From: an uncultured Oscillospiraceae bacterium
GTDB taxonomy: Bacteria; Bacillota; Clostridia; Oscillospirales; Acutalibacteraceae
Assembly (NCBI GenBank): GCA_900547305.1
Contig: URGH01000008.1
Span: 1-53,899, forward strand
Length of the DNA stretch: 53,899 bases
Direction: 5' to 3'
How positions within the stretch are numbered: the stretch's first letter is position 1; each line of letters opens with the position of its first letter. The translations under genes and the position numbers were made by a program. The notes below the pieces were generated by a model, which searched no databases, was not told where the DNA came from, and saw nothing but the letters and a program-made list of their open reading frames with translations. Positions 40,674 through 49,539 of the stretch are shown here, one piece after another.

Positions 40674-41804
40674 TCAAGACTTTTCTATATTTGCGCTGCG
40701 CGAAACCGAAAGCACAATGCCCATTTCGGCAAGCAATATTAAAAGCGATGTTCCGCCGTAGCTGAAAAACGGAAGGCTGATGCCCGTGTTCGGTATGGTA
40801 TTGGTAACAACCCATATATTGAGCATTGCCTGCAAGCCCACCTGAAAAGTAAGCCCCAGCGCCAAAAGCGAACCGAATTTATCCTGCGCGCGCATGGCTA
40901 TTGTAAACCCGCGCCACACAAGCAGGCAGAAAAGAATTATTATAATAACCGCGCCTATAAGCCCCAATTCCTCGCATACTATGGCGAAAATAAAATCGTT
41001 GTGCGGTTCGGGCAGCCATAAATATTTTTGCCTTGACTGACCTATTCCGCGCCCCAATATTCCGCCCGAGCCTATTGCAAGCAGCGACTGTATGGTCTGA
41101 AATCCCTTGCCTGTCGCATCCGCCCATGGATCGCGCCAGTATTTTATACGGTCGGAGCCATAGCCTATAATGCCTGTTACAACGGCTAAAACGCCGCCGC
41201 CCACGCCGAGTGCCGCGCCGCCTATAATATAGCGTTTGGGCAGCCCGCCTACGATAAGCAGCACTATACCTATTGTAAAAATAAGCACGGTTGCCGAAAG
41301 GTGGGGTTCAAGCACCACAAGCCCGCAGGTAAGACCTAAAAGCACCACAAGGAAAAATATAAATTTAAAGCTTTTCATTTGCTTTGCATTGCCCGCAATA
41401 AGCGAGGAAAAAAGCAGTATAATTGCAAATTTCGCAACCTCCGAGGGCTGAAAGTTTACTGGACCTAAAACTATCCACCGCTTAACGTCCATACCCTTTA
41501 CCATTGGCGGAATTACCAGCAGCACCGCCAGCATACCTATTGCAAGAACGTAGGTTATCCATGCAAATCTGCGCCAGAAATGATAATCGATTTTTGAAAT
41601 AAGCAGCATAAGCGCAACGCCCGCCGCGGCAAACGCTGCCTGGCGGGTTATGAACTTATAGCTGTTGCCGTAATATTCGTAGGAATAGGCGTAGCTTGCC
41701 GAAAACAGCATTACAAGCCCGGTTGTAAGCAATATTAAAACAAAGGATAAAAAGGTTAAATCAAGCCTTTTACCCGCCTCGGGCTTTTTTTTAGCTGCCG
41801 CCAT
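40674..41804 (-). CDS. ftsW: SEDS-family septal peptidoglycan glycosyltransferase FtsW
   Basis: 376 residues with about ten membrane helices. SEDS motifs: PVNFQPSEVAKF (about 112-124), ARDPW-like YWRDPWADATGKGFQTIQSL (about 223-242), PEPHNDFIFA with the catalytic Asp region (about 271-280), and PNTGISLPFFSYGGTSL near the end. Position between mraY and murG, next to the SpoVD-type PBP, fits FtsW better than RodA, though a SpoVE-like sporulation role is possible. Confidence 0.93.
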   Translation of the reverse strand: MAAAKKKPEAGKRLDLTFLSFVLILLTTGLVMLFSASYAYSYEYYGNSYKFITRQAAFAAAGVALMLLISKIDYHFWRRFAWITYVLAIGMLAVLLVIPPMVKGMDVKRWIVLGPVNFQPSEVAKFAIILLFSSLIAGNAKQMKSFKFIFFLVVLLGLTCGLVVLEPHLSATVLIFTIGIVLLIVGGLPKRYIIGGAALGVGGGVLAVVTGIIGYGSDRIKYWRDPWADATGKGFQTIQSLLAIGSGGILGRGIGQSRQKYLWLPEPHNDFIFAIVCEELGLIGAVIIIILFCLLVWRGFTIAMRAQDKFGSLLALGLTFQVGLQAMLNIWVVTNTIPNTGISLPFFSYGGTSLLILLAEMGIVLSVSRSANIEKS

Positions 41805-41821
41805 TCTTTATTCCTCCTGAA

Positions 41822-42844
41822 TTACTTATTAAAAATTATGGGTAGCAGCGCAAGCAAACAGCCGAGCGCCGCAACGCTTGAAAACACAAGGACGATTTTT
41901 TGCTCGGACCAGCCGCACATTTCAAAATGATGGTGTAAGGGAGCCATTTTGAAAAGGCGCTTTTTGGTGCGCTTGTAATGCGCAACCTGCAAAATATCCG
42001 AAAGTGCCTCGGCAAAGTAGGTTATTCCCGCAAGCAGCAAAAGCACAGGTCTTTCCGTGCCGAAGGAAATTGCAACCACCATTCCGCCCAAAAACATTGA
42101 GCCGGTATCGCCCATAAACACCTTTGCGGGCTTTGCGTTCCACACAATAAAGCCGCAGCAGGCGCCCGCCAGCGCCGCAGACAAAGCGTTAATGCCAAAC
42201 TGATAAAGAAAGCCCGAAGCCAGCATAAACGCACAGGCTACAACGAGAGTAACAGAAGAAGCCAGCCCGTCAATTCCGTCGGTCAAATTCACGGCGTTTG
42301 TAAAGCCGTAAATGAACATAAGCGCTATTGGCCAGAAAAGAAGACCAGCACCTTTTACTATATTTATATCGCCTATAAAGGGTATTGTGGTAGTTTTCAT
42401 TCCCGAAAGACAAAGCGAAACCAAATACGCAGCGGCAACAAGCAGCTGTAAAAATGTCTTCTGCCTCGCGGTAAGCCCCAAATTGCGCTTTTTAACTACC
42501 TTGATATAGTCATCCATAAACCCTATGGCGGACATTCCCAGCGCTAAAAATATACCCGAAAGGAAGACGGATAAGCGGTAGCTGTCGTGCAGCTCCGAGG
42601 CAAAGCGCCCCGAAATTGCCGCCGAATAACCGAATGCAACCAAAAGTGATAAAAGCACGCCGGCGATTATCATAACCCCGCCCATTGTGGGTGTGCCTTG
42701 TTTGCCCTTGTGCCACTTGGGGCCTATATCCAATATAGTTTGCCCGAATTTCAGCTTTTTTAAATACGGAATTACAAAATATCCCGATCCCGCCGTTACC
42801 GCAAATGCAACCGCCGCAGCTATAACAGATGTTAAATCTTTCAT
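41822..42844 (-). CDS. mraY: Phospho-N-acetylmuramoyl-pentapeptide transferase
   Basis: 340 residues with about ten membrane helices. Catalytic blocks: FMDDYIKV (Asp-Asp, about 108-115), NAVNLTDGIDGLA (about 190-202), FMGDTGSMFLGG (about 256-267) and PLHHHFE (about 310-316). It attaches the UDP-MurNAc-pentapeptide to undecaprenyl phosphate, giving lipid I. 22 bases downstream of murE; murF, usually between them, is missing. Confidence 0.97.
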   Translation of the reverse strand: MKDLTSVIAAAVAFAVTAGSGYFVIPYLKKLKFGQTILDIGPKWHKGKQGTPTMGGVMIIAGVLLSLLVAFGYSAAISGRFASELHDSYRLSVFLSGIFLALGMSAIGFMDDYIKVVKKRNLGLTARQKTFLQLLVAAAYLVSLCLSGMKTTTIPFIGDINIVKGAGLLFWPIALMFIYGFTNAVNLTDGIDGLASSVTLVVACAFMLASGFLYQFGINALSAALAGACCGFIVWNAKPAKVFMGDTGSMFLGGMVVAISFGTERPVLLLLAGITYFAEALSDILQVAHYKRTKKRLFKMAPLHHHFEMCGWSEQKIVLVFSSVAALGCLLALLPIIFNK

Positions 42845-42866
42845 TTTTCCCCGTCTCCGCCTGTTA

Positions 42867-44291
42867 TTATTTTAAATTTTTAAGTGCCTCTGCCACAACC
42901 TCGCGCTCGTCAAGGTGAATAGTACCGTCTTTCAGTATCTGGTAGGTCTCGTGCCCCTTGCCCGCAAGCACTATTATATCCCCCGGCTGAGCTATTGAAA
43001 CCGCGTATTTAATAGCCTCAATTCGGTTTTCTATTACCTTATAGGGGGTTCTGCTGTCGCGCATACCCACAAGTATATCGTCAATTATCGCGCGTGGGTC
43101 TTCGCTGCGCGGGTTATCGCTTGTAACTATAACGTAATCGGCAAAATGCTCGGCTATGCTGCCCATAATGGGGCGCTTGGTTTTATCTCTGTCTCCCCCG
43201 CAGCCGAATACCGCAATAAGCCTATTTTTTTCACACTCGCGGAAAGTGGAAAGTATGTTTTTAAGTCCGTCGGGCGTGTGTGCGTAATCTATTATAATAT
43301 GGAAATCTCTGCCCGTTGGTACGGTTTCCGCCCTACCCTTAACGCCGTTCATCTCGGCTAAAGCCGCCGCCACAGTAGTAATAGGTATACCTATTTCCAC
43401 CGCGCAAACCGCGGCGCAAAGCGAATTGTAAACCGTAAAGCGCCCGCCCGTATTAACCTTTATGTGGCTGATAATGCTGTCGCTTAAAAACTCGTACTCA
43501 ACCGAGGTAGGCTTGAAGTTTATGCCCTTTGCGCTGTATGTGGAGTTATCGCCTGTTGAGTACGTTACAACCTTGCAGTCAAGGTACTTTATAATTTCAT
43601 CGGCGTAGCTGTCGTCCTTATTTATAACTGCCGTTTTGCACATTTTAAAAAGCTTTTTCTTAGCCGCAAGATAATTTTCCATTGTTTTATGGTAATCCAA
43701 ATGATCCTGCGTTAAATTGGTAAACATTGCCGCGTCAAAATTCAGCCTGTAAACGCGACACTGGTCAAGTGCGTGGGAGGATACCTCCATTATAACATAT
43801 GTGCAGCCCTTGGCTTTCATAAGCGCAAAAAGCGAATTAAGCTCGTAGGCGTTGGGCGTTGTGTTGTGCGCCGCTATTATTTCATCGCCTATCATATTCT
43901 GTATTGTGCCTATAAGTCCTACCTTATACCCCGCTTTTTCAAGTATACATTTGAGCATATATGTTACCGAGGTCTTGCCGTTTGTACCCGTAACGCCGAG
44001 CAGGTGCAGGCTGTCGGCAGGGTTCCCGAACCACTTTGCGCATATATCGGCATATGCCGCGTGGGTGTTTTCCACCAAAATCTGATTTTTCTCACCCGTA
44101 TCGCGCTCGGCTACAACCGCCGCCGCGCCGTTTTTTACCGCCTGGGCGGCGTATTCGTGACCGTCGGACGCAGCGCCATTTATGCAAACAAACAGATACC
44201 CCGGCTTTACCTGCCTTGAATCGCAGGTAATGCCCGTAATTTCCGTATTTGCTATATTCCCGTTTACTTCTGTCAGATATTTAAGCTTCAT
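42867..44291 (-). CDS. murE: UDP-MurNAc-L-Ala-D-Glu:meso-diaminopimelate ligase
   Basis: 474 residues. ATP loop GVTGTNGKTSV (about 99-109), EVSSHALDQ, the carbamylated-Lys region (YLAAKKKLF), and the specificity motif DNPR (in SDNPRSEDP, about 397-400), which indicates meso-diaminopimelate as substrate. This predicts DAP-type peptidoglycan in this organism. Nine bases downstream of the SpoVD gene. Confidence 0.96.
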   Translation of the reverse strand: MKLKYLTEVNGNIANTEITGITCDSRQVKPGYLFVCINGAASDGHEYAAQAVKNGAAAVVAERDTGEKNQILVENTHAAYADICAKWFGNPADSLHLLGVTGTNGKTSVTYMLKCILEKAGYKVGLIGTIQNMIGDEIIAAHNTTPNAYELNSLFALMKAKGCTYVIMEVSSHALDQCRVYRLNFDAAMFTNLTQDHLDYHKTMENYLAAKKKLFKMCKTAVINKDDSYADEIIKYLDCKVVTYSTGDNSTYSAKGINFKPTSVEYEFLSDSIISHIKVNTGGRFTVYNSLCAAVCAVEIGIPITTVAAALAEMNGVKGRAETVPTGRDFHIIIDYAHTPDGLKNILSTFRECEKNRLIAVFGCGGDRDKTKRPIMGSIAEHFADYVIVTSDNPRSEDPRAIIDDILVGMRDSRTPYKVIENRIEAIKYAVSIAQPGDIIVLAGKGHETYQILKDGTIHLDEREVVAEALKNLK

Positions 44292-44299
44292 TTTTTCTC

Positions 44300-46546
44300 C
44301 TATCCGTCAACTACGTTGTCATCGCTGAAATATACTGTTATAACCGTGCCGGCGTCAACCTCCTTGCCCGCCTCCACGCTTTGCTTGTAAGCCTTTAAGC
44401 CGCCCGTGCTTGTGTTGCCCGAGAACTCAACGTTAACGCCCGCTCTTGCGGCCGCGGCGTTTACCTCGGTAGCGCCGAGCCCCTTAAAGTTCGGCACGGT
44501 GGCTTTTGTTACCGCTGCCCCGTCCTCGGTGTAAAGTATAACCACACCGCCGGATATTACCTTGCTGCCGGCAGCAGGCAGCTGCCTTACAACCTTTTCG
44601 CCGTTACCCACAACCTTATATTCAAGCTTTTGGGTGGTAATTTTACCCTTTGCATCTGCAATAGCGCTGCCCACCGTATCGGGCACGGTAATGGCAAGCT
44701 TTTGCAGCTGTTCCTCGGTGTAGCTCGGTTCAAAGCCGAGATAAGGCAGAATATCCGCCATTATCTTTGAGTTTACAGGCGCCGAAATAGCGCCGCCGTA
44801 ATACTTATCGCCCTTTGGCTCATCAAGCATTACAAAAACCGCTATTTCGGGTTTTTCTATCGGGGCTACGGTGGCGCAGGAGCCTATATACAGCCGCTTA
44901 TCGCCCGTTTGCAGTATTTTTGAAACCTTTTGCGATGTTCCTGTTTTAGCGCCGATATTATAGCCCGCAACAAGCGAGTTTTTAGCGCCGTTTTCGGAAA
45001 CAAAGTTTAAAAGCTCGCGCATTGTGGCTGAGGTGCTTTCGGAAATTACCTGCCGCTTTGTTGAAGATGCAACCGTCTTTTTTACCTTATTGTTTTCATC
45101 GAGTATTTTTTCAACCATATGCGGCTGAACAAGATACCCGCCGTTCACCGTTGCGGAAATAGCGCAGATAAGCTGCATGGGCGTTACGTTGAAGGTCTGA
45201 CCGAATGAAGAGGACGCAAGCTCAACGGGGCCCATTTTTTCTTCCTTATGGTAAGTAGAAGAGGCTTCGCCCGGTAAATCAATTCCGGTCTTTTCGGTAA
45301 AGCCGAAAGCCTTGAAATATTTGGAAAAGGTATTTACCCCCACAAGCTGACCTATTGTTATAAACGCAGGGTTGCAGGAGTTTGCAATTGCCTGCATAAG
45401 GTTCTGCGAGCCGTGACCGCTGGTTTTGTGGCAGTGGTACGCCTGCCCCGCCACCGTTGCGTGACCGTTGCAGAAAAAACTTGAATTTTTATTTACAAGG
45501 TTTTCTTCAAGCGCTATTGCCGCCGTAACCGCCTTAAAAACAGAGCCCGGCTCGTAGGTATCCGAAACCGCTTTGTTTCGCCACTGGCGGTTTAAAAGCT
45601 CGCTTTGCACCTTTTTCTTTTCTTCGTCGCCCTCGGTTTCGTCAACCTTTTTTTGGTCAGCGGCAGAAAGAGTAAACGGTGCGTTCGGGTCAAAATCGCC
45701 CTTGACCGACATTGCAAGTATCGCGCCGGTATTAACATTCATAACAACCGCCGCGCCGCGCTCGGCAATTTGGTTTTCTTCTATTGCTGCCTCAAGGTAT
45801 TTATCCGCCGTGTACTGAACGTAGTTATCAAGCGTTAAAACAAGCGAGCCGCCCTTTACCGCGTTTTCCACCTTTTCGTAGGAAAACGGCATATTTGTTC
45901 CCGCTGCATTTTTTGCCGCAACCACACGCCCCGCGGTGCCCGTAAGCTCGTTATCGTAGTAGCTTTCAAGCCCTGAAAGTCCCTGATCGTCCGACCCTAC
46001 AAAGCCTAAAACCACCGACGCTAAGTTGCCGTTCGGGTAATACCTTTTTGTGGTGGAGTCAAGCCCTATATACTGCGAAAGCTCCAAATCCTTATTATCG
46101 AGTATAAACTTCCGCACCTTATCGGCAGCGGTTTTTTCAATTTTCTTTTTAACGATAACATAGTAGGATTTCTTACCCGTATAATCATACACCGTATCGT
46201 AATCCATTTCAAGTATTTCAGAGAGCCCCTCGGCAATTTTTTTCTTTACCTTTTCGGCGTCCTCGGCTTTTTTAATGCTCCTTATTCCGTTTGGGGTAAT
46301 ATATACCGTCCATGCGGGCGAGCTTGTCGCAAGGGTTTGCATATTGCGGTCGTAAATATCGCCGCGCGGCGCGGTAACAAGGCTGTCGTACAGCTGCTGC
46401 TCGGAGGCGTCGTTCTGATATTTCTCGCCGTTTATTATCATAATGTTTACAAGACTGCCCGTAGATACAACCGAAAGTGCTATTATAAGCACCAGCATTA
46501 CAGCTGCAATTCTTGTAAGCATCATTTTATTCGGCTTTACAGTCAT
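44300..46546 (-). CDS. spoVD: SpoVD/FtsI-type penicillin-binding protein with two PASTA domains
   Basis: 748 residues from ATG 46546 (GGAGG 7 bases upstream; an upstream in-frame start lacks a site). One membrane helix at about 11-35, a dimerisation domain, then the transpeptidase with SVFK (335-338), SCN (390-392) and KTGT (534-537). Two PASTA domains follow (about 617-676 and 682-745). In Bacillus, a PASTA-bearing PBP here is SpoVD, for spore cortex, beside PBP2B for division. Only one copy lies in this cluster, so it may serve vegetative septation. Confidence 0.9.
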   Translation of the reverse strand: MTVKPNKMMLTRIAAVMLVLIIALSVVSTGSLVNIMIINGEKYQNDASEQQLYDSLVTAPRGDIYDRNMQTLATSSPAWTVYITPNGIRSIKKAEDAEKVKKKIAEGLSEILEMDYDTVYDYTGKKSYYVIVKKKIEKTAADKVRKFILDNKDLELSQYIGLDSTTKRYYPNGNLASVVLGFVGSDDQGLSGLESYYDNELTGTAGRVVAAKNAAGTNMPFSYEKVENAVKGGSLVLTLDNYVQYTADKYLEAAIEENQIAERGAAVVMNVNTGAILAMSVKGDFDPNAPFTLSAADQKKVDETEGDEEKKKVQSELLNRQWRNKAVSDTYEPGSVFKAVTAAIALEENLVNKNSSFFCNGHATVAGQAYHCHKTSGHGSQNLMQAIANSCNPAFITIGQLVGVNTFSKYFKAFGFTEKTGIDLPGEASSTYHKEEKMGPVELASSSFGQTFNVTPMQLICAISATVNGGYLVQPHMVEKILDENNKVKKTVASSTKRQVISESTSATMRELLNFVSENGAKNSLVAGYNIGAKTGTSQKVSKILQTGDKRLYIGSCATVAPIEKPEIAVFVMLDEPKGDKYYGGAISAPVNSKIMADILPYLGFEPSYTEEQLQKLAITVPDTVGSAIADAKGKITTQKLEYKVVGNGEKVVRQLPAAGSKVISGGVVILYTEDGAAVTKATVPNFKGLGATEVNAAAARAGVNVEFSGNTSTGGLKAYKQSVEAGKEVDAGTVITVYFSDDNVVDG

Positions 46547-46652
46547 ACGTTTTCCTCCGTTTCCGATAATATCCGAATACGAGAGTCGGCAAAACAACTC
46601 TCGTACTCTCTATTCTTACACTGATAATATATTACTGTTACCTGTACTTTTA

Positions 46653-47123
46653 TTACTTCGCCGTTACTTCACTTCCGTCGGCTTTAACCGCCTTATCCTT
46701 ATCGTTTACCCTTATATACTTAACGTTGCTTTTTTCCATTTTTCGCATACCAAGCTGTGTTGCCTCAAGCTCAAGGTTTGCAAAGGAAATTCTGCGCTGC
46801 ATTTCAACCTCAAGGCTTGTCTTTTCGCTGTCAAGCTCGGTTATTGCGGCTTTTACCTCGCCTATTTCCGTATTTACCTCGTTTATTTTAATGCGCATTA
46901 AAATATTTCCGCAAAGAGCCGCCAAAATAAAGGTTGCCGCCATTATAAACGCCGCGGGCGATGAAAGGCTTTTAGCCGCCGCGCGTCTGCGGCTTTTTGC
47001 GTGCTCCGCTGTTTTGGGCATTGCAACTATATTATCGCGCCTTTTTTCGGTTTCGGCGGTCTTCGGCATAAACATTTCAAAATCGTATGCTAAGCTGTCG
47101 TTATAGTACTTTATGTTGTTCAT
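46653..47123 (-). CDS. ftsL: FtsL-like division protein
   Basis: 156 residues. A long basic cytoplasmic N-terminus (about 1-53), one membrane helix (about 56-77), then a leucine-rich coiled coil (about 80-125) and a YIRVND end, the FtsL/DivIC plan. Sequence is poorly conserved in this family; the position between rsmH and the PBP gives the identity. GGGGAG lies upstream of ATG. A 106-base non-coding gap, AT-rich and without a clear signal, separates it from the PBP gene. Confidence 0.8.
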   Translation of the reverse strand: MNNIKYYNDSLAYDFEMFMPKTAETEKRRDNIVAMPKTAEHAKSRRRAAAKSLSSPAAFIMAATFILAALCGNILMRIKINEVNTEIGEVKAAITELDSEKTSLEVEMQRRISFANLELEATQLGMRKMEKSNVKYIRVNDKDKAVKADGSEVTAK

Positions 47124-47138
47124 AACGCGTCTCCCCTG

Positions 47139-48059
47139 TTAATTCTTTATAATTACCCTCAATTTTGCGCTTCTGCTGCGCGGGTTTTCGTTCAATTCTT
47201 CTTCGCTCGGCTCTATGGGCTTTTTAGTGAGCAAATGCCCTGCCGGGGTCTTGCCGCAAACGCACACCGGGAAATCCGGCGGGCAGGTGCAGCCTGTGCA
47301 ATATTCGCGGAATTTTTGTTTCACCATTCTGTCTTCAAGCGAATGGAAAGTAATAATCGCCAAAGCGCCGTTTTTATTAAGCAGCCCGAAAGCCTTATCA
47401 AAAGCGGCAGCAAGCTCGTCCAGCTCGCCGTTTACGGCAATTCTTATAGCCTGAAAGCATTTCCTTGCGGGGTGACCGTCGCGCCGCGCCTTTGCGGGCA
47501 CGGCGGATGCGATTATATCCGCTAACTGTAATGTGCTTGTAATCGGCTGCTTTTCACGCTCGTCCGCAATTCGCAGTGCGATTTTATAGGCGAATTTTTC
47601 TTCGCCGTAGTCTCTGAAAATTCTTGTAAGCTCTGCTGCGGAATAGCTTGCCACTATATCCGCGGCGGAAAGCCCGCTTTTGCTCATTCGCATATCAAGC
47701 GGTGCGTCCTTGTGGTAGGAAAAGCCCCTGTCGGCGTTATCAAGCTGAAAGGACGAAACCCCGAGGTCTAACAGTATGCCGTCGGCCCCTGCCACATTTT
47801 CGCTCTGTATTACCTCGTCCATTCGGCTGAAGCAGGACTGTATCACCTTAGCGTTATAGCCCGTCAGCCTGTCTGTCGCGGTTTTAACGGCGTCGGGGTC
47901 GCGGTCAAGGGCGTAAAGCATACCGCTTTTAAGCCTTTTTGCAATTTCAAGCGAATGTCCTGCGCCGCCTGCGGTTCCGTCAATATAAATGCCGTCGGGT
48001 TTAATATTCAGCGCCGATACGGCTTCATTAAGCAACACCGATTTATGAAGAAATTCCAT
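47139..48059 (-). CDS. rsmH: 16S rRNA (cytosine-1402-N4)-methyltransferase
   Basis: 306 residues. HKSVLLNEAV (5-14), the SAM-binding DGTAGGAGHSLEIA (about 27-40), LDLGVSSFQLDNADRGFSY (about 96-114), and HSLEDRMVKQKFRE with the RSAKLR end. It methylates C1402 in the ribosomal P site. Its ATG overlaps the mraZ stop by one base (TGATG). Confidence 0.97.
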   Translation of the reverse strand: MEFLHKSVLLNEAVSALNIKPDGIYIDGTAGGAGHSLEIAKRLKSGMLYALDRDPDAVKTATDRLTGYNAKVIQSCFSRMDEVIQSENVAGADGILLDLGVSSFQLDNADRGFSYHKDAPLDMRMSKSGLSAADIVASYSAAELTRIFRDYGEEKFAYKIALRIADEREKQPITSTLQLADIIASAVPAKARRDGHPARKCFQAIRIAVNGELDELAAAFDKAFGLLNKNGALAIITFHSLEDRMVKQKFREYCTGCTCPPDFPVCVCGKTPAGHLLTKKPIEPSEEELNENPRSRSAKLRVIIKN

Positions 48060-48484
48060 CAGAAATTAAGCTCCTCCATAATAGCGGCAACCGACTCGGG
48101 CGTGTACTGCGCGTTCTCCTCATTCCAAAGCTCGGTATTCCATATTTCAAGGTTGGTGTCCATTCCTATTATGTGCGCTTCGCCTTCAAGATTTGCATAT
48201 TCGCGCAAAACCGGCGGAATAAGTATTCTTCCCTGCGAGTCAAAGTCAACGCTGAAAGCGCCGTCGTAAAGAAAGCGTTTCACCGCGCTTGATTTGGTGC
48301 TCGGCAGCGTGCCTATCTTTTCAACCAGCTTGTCCCATTCTTCAGCGGAGTAAACGCATAAGCAGCGCTTGCCGTAAATGCCGCGGCATATCATAAAGCC
48401 GCTGCCGAGCTCCTCGCGCAGCTTTGCCGGAATGAAAACCCTGCCTTTTTTATCTATATTATGTTGATAGCCTCCAAAAAGCAC
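48059..48484 (-). CDS. mraZ: Transcriptional regulator MraZ
   Basis: 141 residues from a GTG at 48484, which follows GGAGG by 8 bases and gives the family-typical beginning (V/M-LFGGYQHNIDKKGRVFIP). The longer frame from GTG 48508 has no ribosome site and would start inside an MraZ box. Two SpoVT/AbrB-like halves are present, each with the DxxGR core (DKKGRVFIP at about 10-18 and DSQGRILIP at about 82-90). MraZ forms ring oligomers and represses its own operon through repeats upstream, which are present here. Confidence 0.95.
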   Translation of the reverse strand: MLFGGYQHNIDKKGRVFIPAKLREELGSGFMICRGIYGKRCLCVYSAEEWDKLVEKIGTLPSTKSSAVKRFLYDGAFSVDFDSQGRILIPPVLREYANLEGEAHIIGMDTNLEIWNTELWNEENAQYTPESVAAIMEELNF

Positions 48485-48504
48485 GATTTTCACCTCCGTT
48501 TGCT

Positions 48505-48550
48505 CCACTTTAATGCACTTTTATGGTTTTTAGCTCCACTTTGCGCCACT
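48505..48550 (-). promoter_or_regulatory. MraZ-binding boxes
   Basis: Read on the minus strand, four AGTGG-type boxes (48550-48546, 48540-48536, 48519-48515 as AGTGC, 48509-48505) are spaced 10, 21 and 10 bases, i.e. on a 10-base register with one position empty. This matches the known direct-repeat operator of MraZ. They lie between the -10 and the ribosome site, so bound MraZ would block transcription. Confidence 0.75.
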
Positions 48551-48558
48551 ATGATTGT

Positions 48559-48587
48559 ATTATAAAACCTTTTCGGGCAAAAATCAA
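48559..48587 (-). promoter_or_regulatory. Promoter of the division/cell-wall cluster
   Basis: Minus strand: TTGATT (48587-48582), a 17-base spacer, TATAAT (48564-48559). Transcription should begin at the edge of the first MraZ box. Confidence 0.8.
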
Positions 48588-48681
48588 GTATTTTTTCATG
48601 TTTACATAAATTTTTTTATGAGTTTCCATATATTGTGTTGCAATGAAAAATCAAACACAAAAAAGCATTTCTTTTATTGTG

Positions 48682-48704
48682 TTTTTCGAAAAATATGGTA
48701 TACT
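48682..48704 (+). promoter_or_regulatory. Promoter of the LytTR regulator gene
   Basis: Extended -10 TGG-TATACT (-10 at 48699-48704) with a palindrome TTTTTCGAAAAA at 48682-48693, five bases before it, and no good -35. The layout closely copies the fabG promoter. A TTATGTAAAC motif lies at 48600-48609 on the minus strand, in the shared gap with mraZ. Confidence 0.55.
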
Positions 48705-48738
48705 TAAATTGAAATTTTACATAACAGCGGGATTTAAC

Positions 48739-49539
48739 TTGAAAATTGCTATTGTTGACGACGATAAAGCACTGTTTGAAAGCCTGAATACATATTTAAA
48801 AGAGCTGCTCGGAAATTCTGCGGATATAACGGGATTTTCAAGCGGAGAAGAATTTTTGGAGGTATGGCGGGAAAATGAATACGACCTGATTATTCTGGAT
48901 ATTTTTATGGGCGGACTTACCGGCATGGACGTTGCAAAAGAAATACGCCGGCATGACCGCGAGGTTAAAATTGCTTTCAGCACCACAAGCAACGAATATG
49001 CCAGCGAAAGCTACGAGGTGGACGCCTGCTATTATCTGCACAAGCCGTTCGGTATAAACAGGGTTAAAGCCATGCTTGACCGCCTTGACATTTCGCAGAT
49101 AGAAAAAATGCGCACCGTAAAACTGCCTGACGGCTGGTGCGCTGTGCTGCGGGATATTATATATGCCGATTTTTCAGGGCATAAGGTAACGCTGCATTTA
49201 AAACACGGAAACGAACTTACCGTTCGTGCCCCGTTTGCCGAAACCGAAACGCTTTTGTGCACTTATCCGTATTTTGTAAGTCCGAGTAAGGGCATAACGG
49301 TAAATTTTTACGAGGTAAAGGGTCAAAGCGACGGCACCTTTACAATGAGCGACGGCAGCATTATACCCATAAGCCGCCGCAGGGCAAAGGATGTTTTTGA
49401 AGCATACTCCTCTTTCAGGTTTGAGCAGTTAAGGAAAGGCGGTGGGCGGGTGGGCTGCATTCTTCCCGAAAGGAAGAGCGGGACTCATAAGCGTTGTGAG
49501 CACCGTTTTATATGCGGCGTTTTACTTTTTTGCCGTTAA
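48739..49539 (+). CDS. LytTR-family response regulator
   Basis: 266 residues from TTG 48739; the receiver domain begins at once (MKIAIVDDDK), and the frame upstream is promoter sequence. Receiver residues 1-120: DDD at 7-9, phospho-acceptor Asp54 in IILDIFMGG, Lys102 in YLHKPF. Residues about 130-235 are a LytTR DNA-binding domain with IIPISRRRAKDVFEAYSSF. The last about 30 residues overlap the kinase start and resemble nothing, perhaps read-on after a lost stop. Such regulators pair with membrane kinases in quorum sensing or competence. Its kinase is broken, so it may be orphan. Confidence 0.8.
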   Translation: MKIAIVDDDKALFESLNTYLKELLGNSADITGFSSGEEFLEVWRENEYDLIILDIFMGGLTGMDVAKEIRRHDREVKIAFSTTSNEYASESYEVDACYYLHKPFGINRVKAMLDRLDISQIEKMRTVKLPDGWCAVLRDIIYADFSGHKVTLHLKHGNELTVRAPFAETETLLCTYPYFVSPSKGITVNFYEVKGQSDGTFTMSDGSIIPISRRRAKDVFEAYSSFRFEQLRKGGGRVGCILPERKSGTHKRCEHRFICGVLLFCR

